This document shows, in pieces, positions 6,702-11,116 of a stretch of DNA of 11,116 bases (the first letter of the stretch is position 1; each line of letters starts with the position of its first letter). Source of the stretch: an uncultured Spirochaetales bacterium. GTDB lineage: Bacteria; Spirochaetota; Spirochaetia; Sphaerochaetales; Sphaerochaetaceae. The notes beneath the pieces were generated by a model that saw only the letters and a program-made list of their open reading frames with translations, ran no database searches and was not told the origin of the DNA. The stretch is taken from positions 1 to 11,116 of the forward strand of contig CAMZGJ010000026.1 of NCBI GenBank assembly GCA_947306375.1. Reading direction: 5' to 3'. The position numbers and the translations under genes are program-made.

Positions 6702-7523
6702 TTATAAAAGGTACTTCTCAATCATTGCGTTGATATAAATGACATTCAGCGGGCATTGTAAGGACTCAAAGCTGAGAATCAGGTTGTGCCCGGGTATATA
6801 GCCGCTTCGGACATAGTCATTGAGTTTTGGCAGATTGTCATTGCAGTAGGATGAATCTCCCATCTTTCCGAAGTGTTCCCATATGAACTCCTCTCTGGTG
6901 CGTTTGTTCAAAACCGTGAAATCAGGCTGAACAGTATAGTCGGAACCATATTCATCCACCAGGGTGTGGTTAATCTCATAGTGGTAGGGAATACCTCTGA
7001 GATACAGTCTGTCTGCTATTATGCACTCGCTCTTGGAACGAACGTATTCACCTCTCATTGTTCTGAATGGCGATTCGCATACAGTTTTCTTCCTGAAGCG
7101 CGTTTTGTTCTGCCATTTGCGGGCATAGCCTTCATCTGTAAGAGGAGCCGGCACAGTAAGGCTTTTAATCTCATCCGGCAGGTTTTCCCATACCATTTCC
7201 GTGTACTCCTCCGGTTTGGAGTATGTAAAATGTCTGAGGCATTTGTTCAACAGGGAGATCTCCTTGTCTATTGTGACTAAATACTTTCTGTTTCTGTATT
7301 TCTCTGCAAATAACAACAATTTGTCTTTGTCTTTGTTGCCCAGATATTTGCCGTTGCTGTCTCTTGAATCCTTTCTCAGATAGTACCTTGTTTTTCCTTT
7401 TGTGGTTTTCCAATATAGATGTTCTCCGGTTCTGTCTGAAGGGCTGTTTTCAAGCATGTGTTTCATGTCCTGAAGCTCTTTAATCCTTTCTCTGATTCTC
7501 AACATTATCAGTTGTGAGTTCAT
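6702..7523 (-). CDS. Orphan PD-(D/E)XK nuclease-like protein of unknown function
   Basis: Predicted soluble protein, 273 residues. The N-terminal half (about 1-125) is charged and partly helical, with a K-G-K-T-R-Y-Y-L-R-K stretch (42-51) that looks nucleic-acid-binding. The C-terminal half resembles the restriction-endonuclease fold: R162-S-K-S-E166 on a helix, P200-D201-F, then W215-E216-H-F-G, followed by N-L-I-L-S-F-E-S near 247-254. The expected catalytic lysine after the glutamate is not present in the classical ExK form (E216-H-F). Similar stand-alone proteins are recalled from Firmicutes genomes without assigned function. A good ribosome binding site selects the ATG at 7523. The gene looks richer in A and T than its neighbours, which may indicate transfer. 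It converges on the ABC operon across the palindrome and diverges from the MATE gene. Nuclease activity is inferred. Confidence 0.75.
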   Translation of the reverse strand: MNSQLIMLRIRERIKELQDMKHMLENSPSDRTGEHLYWKTTKGKTRYYLRKDSRDSNGKYLGNKDKDKLLLFAEKYRNRKYLVTIDKEISLLNKCLRHFTYSKPEEYTEMVWENLPDEIKSLTVPAPLTDEGYARKWQNKTRFRKKTVCESPFRTMRGEYVRSKSECIIADRLYLRGIPYHYEINHTLVDEYGSDYTVQPDFTVLNKRTREEFIWEHFGKMGDSSYCNDNLPKLNDYVRSGYIPGHNLILSFESLQCPLNVIYINAMIEKYLL

Positions 7524-7533
7524 TTATCAGTCG

Positions 7534-7539
7534 TCCTCC
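7534..7539 (-). promoter_or_regulatory. Ribosome binding site of the nuclease-like gene
   Basis: On the minus strand GGAGGA lies 10 nt before the ATG at 7523. This gene has a clear ribosome binding site and no recognisable promoter against its start, unlike the monocistronic genes to its left. ACTGATAA precedes both this ATG and the next in-frame ATG at residue 7, a small direct repeat (plus strand 7505-7512 and 7524-7531). Confidence 0.6.
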
Positions 7540-7632
7540 GTTGCAGTAATAGGTCTTCACTTATAGTTATGGGCGCAAACCCTCGTTTTCCTCCCCCTAA
7601 AAAGAAAAAAATAATTTAACACTGTATGGTTA

Positions 7633-7661
7633 TTGTTTATTTCCCGTAAGTGCGGTTGAAT
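7633..7661 (+). promoter_or_regulatory. Candidate promoter of the MATE gene
   Basis: TTGTTT (7633-7638) and TTGAAT (7656-7661) are 17 bp apart, with an A-rich tract (about 7599-7617) upstream that could act as an UP element. Eight bases separate the -10 from the ATG at 7670, so the leader would be absent or only a base or two long. No Shine-Dalgarno sequence is visible. The 146-bp gap (7524-7669) otherwise holds only the nuclease-like gene's ribosome binding site. Confidence 0.4.
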
Positions 7662-7669
7662 ATGGCTGT

Positions 7670-9037
7670 ATGTCTCTTTTGAATACCCGCAGGACTGAAA
7701 CGGATATGACTGCGGGAAATGTTTTTAATCTCCTTCTGGGTTTTGCTCTGCCCCTGCTTCTTGGAAACATATTCCAACAGCTTTACAACACCGTTGATAC
7801 ATGGGTTGTCGGAAACTTTGTGGGAAAGCAGTCCTTTTCCGCAGTGGGAACCCTCAGTTCCGTTACAAATGCAATAATAGGATTCTTCATGGGCTTTTCC
7901 ACGGGAGCCGGTGTGGTTATTTCAAGGTACTTCGGTTCTCATGAGCCGGAGAAGGTGGAAAAGGCGGTTCATACATTCGTTGCGTTGACAATCATCTTCT
8001 GCATTGTCATGACTGCACTGGGCATTCTCAGCATTCCGCTCATGATCAGGATTCTCAACTCCCCTGAGGAGGTTGCCGTACACCAGAGAATATATCTTAC
8101 AATTTACTTTGCGGGGGTTTCCGGGCTTCTTGTCTACAATGCGGGCGCGGCAATTCTCAGGGCAATTGGGAACTCCGTTTATCCGTTCATCTTCCTTGTT
8201 GTAACAACCGTTCTTAACATTGGTCTGGACCTGCTGTTTGTCATAGTCTTCAAAATGGGTACTGCGGGAGTGGCCTATGCAACAATTCTTGCCCAGTTCA
8301 TTTCCGCAGCTCTTGTTGTCTTCATGCTCCTGACCACGGATTCCGTAGTGAGAGTGAGACTCAACAGGATAAGGGTGGACTGGACCATGATGGGGCAGAT
8401 TTTTTCAATAGGTTTTCCCTCTGCGCTCCAGCTTTCAATAACTGCTTTTTCAAATGTGTTTGTCCAGAGGTACATAAACTTTTTCGGAACGGATGTTATG
8501 GGCGGCTGGACCGCAAACTCAAAGGTTGACCAGCTTTTCTTCCTGCCCATTAATTCCCTTGCTCTGGCGGTAACAACCTTTGTAAGTCAGAACCTGGGAG
8601 CAGGCCATATAAGTCGTGCACGCAGGGGCTCAACAATCTGTCTTCTCATGGCCCTTGTGTCAACCGGGGTCATGGTCCTGGTTGTTTGGGTCTTTGCCCC
8701 TGCTATTGTGGATTTCTTTGTTGAAGACAGTGAGGAAAGAGTCATATACTACGGCTCCATGTTCCTCAGAATGAACGGGGTCTTCATCTTTGCAGCCTGT
8801 GTAAACCAGATCTACGCAGGAGTTGTCCGCGCAGCCGGAAGAAGTGAGCTTGCAATGTTCTACATGCTCTTTTCATTTGTTGCGTTCAGACAGATTTATC
8901 TTTTTGTAATGACAAGATTTATTTCCAATACTCCGCAGAGTGTGGGCATAAGCTACCCGGTTGGTTGGATTATGTGCGCAATCCTCATGTTTGCCACATA
9001 TCTGGTTGTCTTTCCCAAGGCCTCTGAAGAGACCTGA
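7670..9037 (+). CDS. MATE-family multidrug/Na+ (or H+) antiporter
   Basis: Inner-membrane efflux pump of the MATE (MatE, NorM/DinF-type) family, 455 residues, the normal length, with about twelve hydrophobic segments in two homologous halves. In the first half the family's helix 1 region reads L-P-L-L-L-G-N-I-F-Q-Q-L-Y-N-T-V-D (27-43), followed by R164-A-I-G-N-S-V-Y-P near 164-172. The second half repeats this with G-F-P-S-A-L-Q (248-254) and Q306-N-L-G-A-G-H. Members export cationic drugs or metabolites in exchange for sodium or protons; the substrate here is unknown. The C-terminus is a short acidic tail. The gene is divergent from the nuclease-like gene and followed, after 52 bp holding a separate promoter, by a metal-efflux-like gene on the same strand. 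The family assignment is secure. Confidence 0.93.
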   Translation: MSLLNTRRTETDMTAGNVFNLLLGFALPLLLGNIFQQLYNTVDTWVVGNFVGKQSFSAVGTLSSVTNAIIGFFMGFSTGAGVVISRYFGSHEPEKVEKAVHTFVALTIIFCIVMTALGILSIPLMIRILNSPEEVAVHQRIYLTIYFAGVSGLLVYNAGAAILRAIGNSVYPFIFLVVTTVLNIGLDLLFVIVFKMGTAGVAYATILAQFISAALVVFMLLTTDSVVRVRLNRIRVDWTMMGQIFSIGFPSALQLSITAFSNVFVQRYINFFGTDVMGGWTANSKVDQLFFLPINSLALAVTTFVSQNLGAGHISRARRGSTICLLMALVSTGVMVLVVWVFAPAIVDFFVEDSEERVIYYGSMFLRMNGVFIFAACVNQIYAGVVRAAGRSELAMFYMLFSFVAFRQIYLFVMTRFISNTPQSVGISYPVGWIMCAILMFATYLVVFPKASEET

Positions 9038-9038
9038 T

Positions 9039-9068
9039 TTGTTTACAAAAAAACCTCTTTGATATAAC
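9039..9068 (+). promoter_or_regulatory. Promoter of the metal-efflux-like gene
   Basis: TTGTTT (9039-9044) and TATAAC (9063-9068) are separated by 18 bp and start 2 bp after the MATE stop codon. The expected transcript would begin near 9075, giving a leader of about 15 nt with only a weak TTAGG-like ribosome site. There is no room for a manganese (yybP-ykoY) riboswitch, which often precedes genes for manganese exporters. Confidence 0.5.
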
Positions 9069-9089
9069 CTTTGCTCTTAGGTATTCACT

Positions 9090-9944
9090 ATGAGTTTTGA
9101 TTTGTTTCTGGACATTGCTAAAGACGCAGTTCTTGACAGCATTAAGGTTTTTATATTTGTTTTTGCCTTTCATATGCTGTTGTCATTTTTTGAGGACAGA
9201 ATTGCTGCAATTCTTGTAAGCAGAAGGAATAAGGCACCTGTTTTCGGCGCCCTGTTCGGCCTCATTCCGCAGTGCGGGACAAGTGTTCTTGCATCTGACC
9301 TCTATGTGCGCGGTCTTCTCTCAATGGGAACTCTGCTTGCGGCTTTTTTGAGCTGCAGCGATGAGGCTGTAATCATAATCATGACAAGCGGTAAGAGCCT
9401 GAACATGCTTCCGCTGCTGCTGGGACTTAAGTTTGCAATTGGTACCGTCGTGGGTCTTGCGGTAAACGCATTTGTGAGGAACGCGGGCTCTGACAACCTT
9501 GACGAGGGGGCGGTTCATTATGAGGGGCACGCCCACTCCGAGACAAAACTTGTTGCCCATGTCCTGCACCCGCTTCACCACTCGCTGGGAATCTTTGTCT
9601 ATGTGCTGGTAATCAACCTGGTTCTGGGTGTGATTATTGGACTTGCAGGAGAGGATACTCTTGTTTCATTCATCAGTTCAGGAAGGTATTTTGCACCGCT
9701 TCTTGCAAGCATCGTGGGGCTTGTCCCCAACTGTGCCTCAAGCGTTCTGCTGACCGAGCTGTACCTTAACGGCAGTCTGGCTTTCGGGTCCCTTCTGGCC
9801 GGGCTTCTGGTTAATTCGGGCCTGGGAGTGCTTATTCTTTTCAAGAAGAAGAGCACCGTGGCAAATGCCTTTGTCATTGTGGGGATTTCTTTTGCCGTGT
9901 CCGTTGTGGCGGGTTACGTGACAAGTTTTGCCATGGGGTTCTGA
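9090..9944 (+). CDS. Putative manganese/arsenic efflux permease (ArsP_2-like, ten-TM type)
   Basis: Inner-membrane permease, 284 residues, of the family annotated as putative ten-TM heavy-metal exporter, arsenic efflux protein or putative manganese transporter. It contains a clear internal duplication: the first copy reads G-L-I-P-Q-C-G-T-S-V-L followed by D-L-Y-V-R-G (57-75), and the second G-L-V-P-N-C-A-S-S-V-L followed by E-L-Y-L-N-G (210-228). The cysteines C62 and C215 sit at matching places. A histidine-rich cytosolic or periplasmic loop lies between the halves, with H143, H147, H149, H157, H160, H163 and H164, as expected for metal handling. The true substrate (manganese, arsenite or another metal) is not decided by the sequence. 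The next gene starts 1 nt after the stop, so the two are probably co-transcribed. Confidence 0.82.
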   Translation: MSFDLFLDIAKDAVLDSIKVFIFVFAFHMLLSFFEDRIAAILVSRRNKAPVFGALFGLIPQCGTSVLASDLYVRGLLSMGTLLAAFLSCSDEAVIIIMTSGKSLNMLPLLLGLKFAIGTVVGLAVNAFVRNAGSDNLDEGAVHYEGHAHSETKLVAHVLHPLHHSLGIFVYVLVINLVLGVIIGLAGEDTLVSFISSGRYFAPLLASIVGLVPNCASSVLLTELYLNGSLAFGSLLAGLLVNSGLGVLILFKKKSTVANAFVIVGISFAVSVVAGYVTSFAMGF

Positions 9945-9945
9945 G

Positions 9946-11116
9946 ATGTTCAGGCGCTTTGTTTCCTACTACGGGCCGCATAAGAAGATGCTGGCCTTGG
10001 ACATGCTGGCCTCCTTTTTCATCTCCGTCATAGGGATGGTCTACCCGGTAATCACGCGCAGAATGCTCAACTTCTACATTCCCAACCGGATGTACGACGC
10101 AATTATCAAACTGGGCGTTGCGGTGCTGCTTCTCTACGTTCTGCGCATGATGCTCAAGTACTTTGTCCAGTACTACGGCCACCTGATAGGGGTTCACATG
10201 CAGTCGCGCATGAGGCGCGATCTCTTTGAGCATCTTGAGAAACTTCCGTTCAGCTACTATGACAACCACGAGACGGGACGTATCATGACCCGCATTACCA
10301 GTGATCTTTTTGAGGTTGCTGAGCTTGCCCATCACGGGCCGGAGAACCTTCTGATAAGCTCCACCATGATAATCCTGTCCTTTGTTTACCTGTGCATGAT
10401 AGATGTGCAGCTTACTCTCATTATCTTCTGCTGCGTTCCCATTCTGGTGTGGGTTACGCTTCATTACCGCAAGGCCTTCCGCAAGGCTTTTGATGACAGG
10501 CGCAAGAGTAATGCGGTTATTAATGCTGCTGTGGAAAGCTCCATTACCGGAATACGCGTCACCAAGGCGTATACAAACTCAGACATTGAGATTGAGAAGT
10601 TCGGCCAGGGGGACAACCAGTTCATAGATGCCTCCAAGCGTGCATACCGCGCCATGGCCGCGTTCTTTGCCTCCACAACATTTGTTACGGACATTTTCAA
10701 TGTGGTTATTCTGATAGCCGGCGGTCTTTTCCTCTATGCGGGGCGCATTACTTTCGGAGATTACTCAACCTTCATTGTCTCCGTGAACCTCTTCATAAGC
10801 CCGGTCACCACTCTCATAAACTTTGTTGAGCAGTACCAGAACGGGGTGAGCGGTTTCAGACGCTTCTGTGAGATTATGGACACTGAGCCGGAGAAGGACG
10901 AGGAGGGTGCAGTTGACCTTGAGGATGTTAAGGGAGACATTGAGTTCAGGGATGTTAATTATTCCTATGAGCCTTCCGCGGAGGTGCTCCACAACATTAA
11001 TCTGAGCATTCCCAGGGGCAGGAAACTTGCCCTTGTGGGTCCTTCAGGAGGCGGAAAGACCACGCTCTACCACCTTCTTCCCAACTTCTACAACATAAAG
11101 AGCGGCAGCGGAACCA
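9946..11116 (+). CDS. ABC exporter half-transporter (3' end outside window)
   Basis: N-terminal 390 residues of a third ABC half-transporter, not homologous enough by eye to be a copy of the first two. Six transmembrane helices lie in about residues 14-300, with the family's coupling region F-S-Y-Y-D-N-H-E-T-G-R near 102-112. The nucleotide-binding domain begins at about 330, and Walker A is canonical: G365-P-S-G-G-G370-K371-T372. The Walker B, signature and switch motifs fall beyond the window edge, so it cannot be told whether this subunit is homodimeric or has a partner downstream. The ATG at 9946 is 1 nt after the stop of the metal-efflux gene, without a strong ribosome binding site, which suggests translational coupling. 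The usual full length would be about 570-600 residues. Confidence 0.92.
   Translation, partial: MFRRFVSYYGPHKKMLALDMLASFFISVIGMVYPVITRRMLNFYIPNRMYDAIIKLGVAVLLLYVLRMMLKYFVQYYGHLIGVHMQSRMRRDLFEHLEKLPFSYYDNHETGRIMTRITSDLFEVAELAHHGPENLLISSTMIILSFVYLCMIDVQLTLIIFCCVPILVWVTLHYRKAFRKAFDDRRKSNAVINAAVESSITGIRVTKAYTNSDIEIEKFGQGDNQFIDASKRAYRAMAAFFASTTFVTDIFNVVILIAGGLFLYAGRITFGDYSTFIVSVNLFISPVTTLINFVEQYQNGVSGFRRFCEIMDTEPEKDEEGAVDLEDVKGDIEFRDVNYSYEPSAEVLHNINLSIPRGRKLALVGPSGGGKTTLYHLLPNFYNIKSGSGT

Noticed and set aside
7505..7531. TTATCAGT direct repeat across the start of the nuclease-like gene as a target-site duplication
   Set aside because: The two copies are only 19 bp apart and do not flank any insertion; more likely a local duplication or chance.
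9038..9089. yybP-ykoY manganese riboswitch before the metal-efflux gene
   Set aside because: The gap is only 52 bp, contains a promoter, and leaves a leader of about 15 nt, too short for the aptamer.
9874..10464. Open minus-strand frame of 196 codons
   Set aside because: It is antisense to the third ABC half-transporter, whose membrane helices read continuously; the antisense product has low-complexity composition and no family features.

Overview
This 11.1 kb window is bacterial chromosomal DNA of roughly balanced base composition, densely packed with genes. Its protein families (asymmetric ABC exporter pair, MATE pump, DUF6198 membrane protein, an RmlA-like nucleotidyltransferase beside a galactokinase) are typical of anaerobic gut or rumen bacteria, mainly Firmicutes and some Spirochaetes. 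Isoleucine ATA and arginine AGG/AGA codons are common, and no convincing U-tract terminator is visible. The exact lineage cannot be fixed from the sequence, and this assignment is low confidence.

Layout: the 3' part of a galactokinase gene (+) converges on a Cof-type HAD phosphatase gene (-). The phosphatase gene diverges from a sugar-1-phosphate nucleotidyltransferase gene (+), whose end overlaps the end of a DUF6198 membrane protein gene (-). The latter diverges from a two-gene operon (+) for a heterodimeric ABC exporter with one degenerate and one intact ATP site. Next, a convergent gap is filled by one long centred imperfect palindrome, followed by an orphan PD-(D/E)XK nuclease-like gene (-). 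The nuclease-like gene diverges from a run of + strand transporter genes: a MATE efflux pump, a ten-TM-type manganese/arsenic efflux permease, and a third ABC half-transporter cut by the window edge.

Functional reading: the left end looks like sugar activation (kinase plus nucleotidyltransferase, with a phosphatase nearby). The rest is mostly export across the inner membrane: drug or toxin efflux by ABC and MATE proteins, and metal or oxyanion efflux.

The most interesting non-coding signals are: (a) the 86-nt palindrome at 6597-6682, centred almost exactly in its intergenic gap beside the nuclease-like gene; (b) several sigma70-type promoters placed so that transcription should begin at or next to the start codon, which suggests leaderless mRNAs; (c) an 8-bp inverted repeat (arms TTGATGCT/AGCATCAA) straddling the start codon of the HAD gene.
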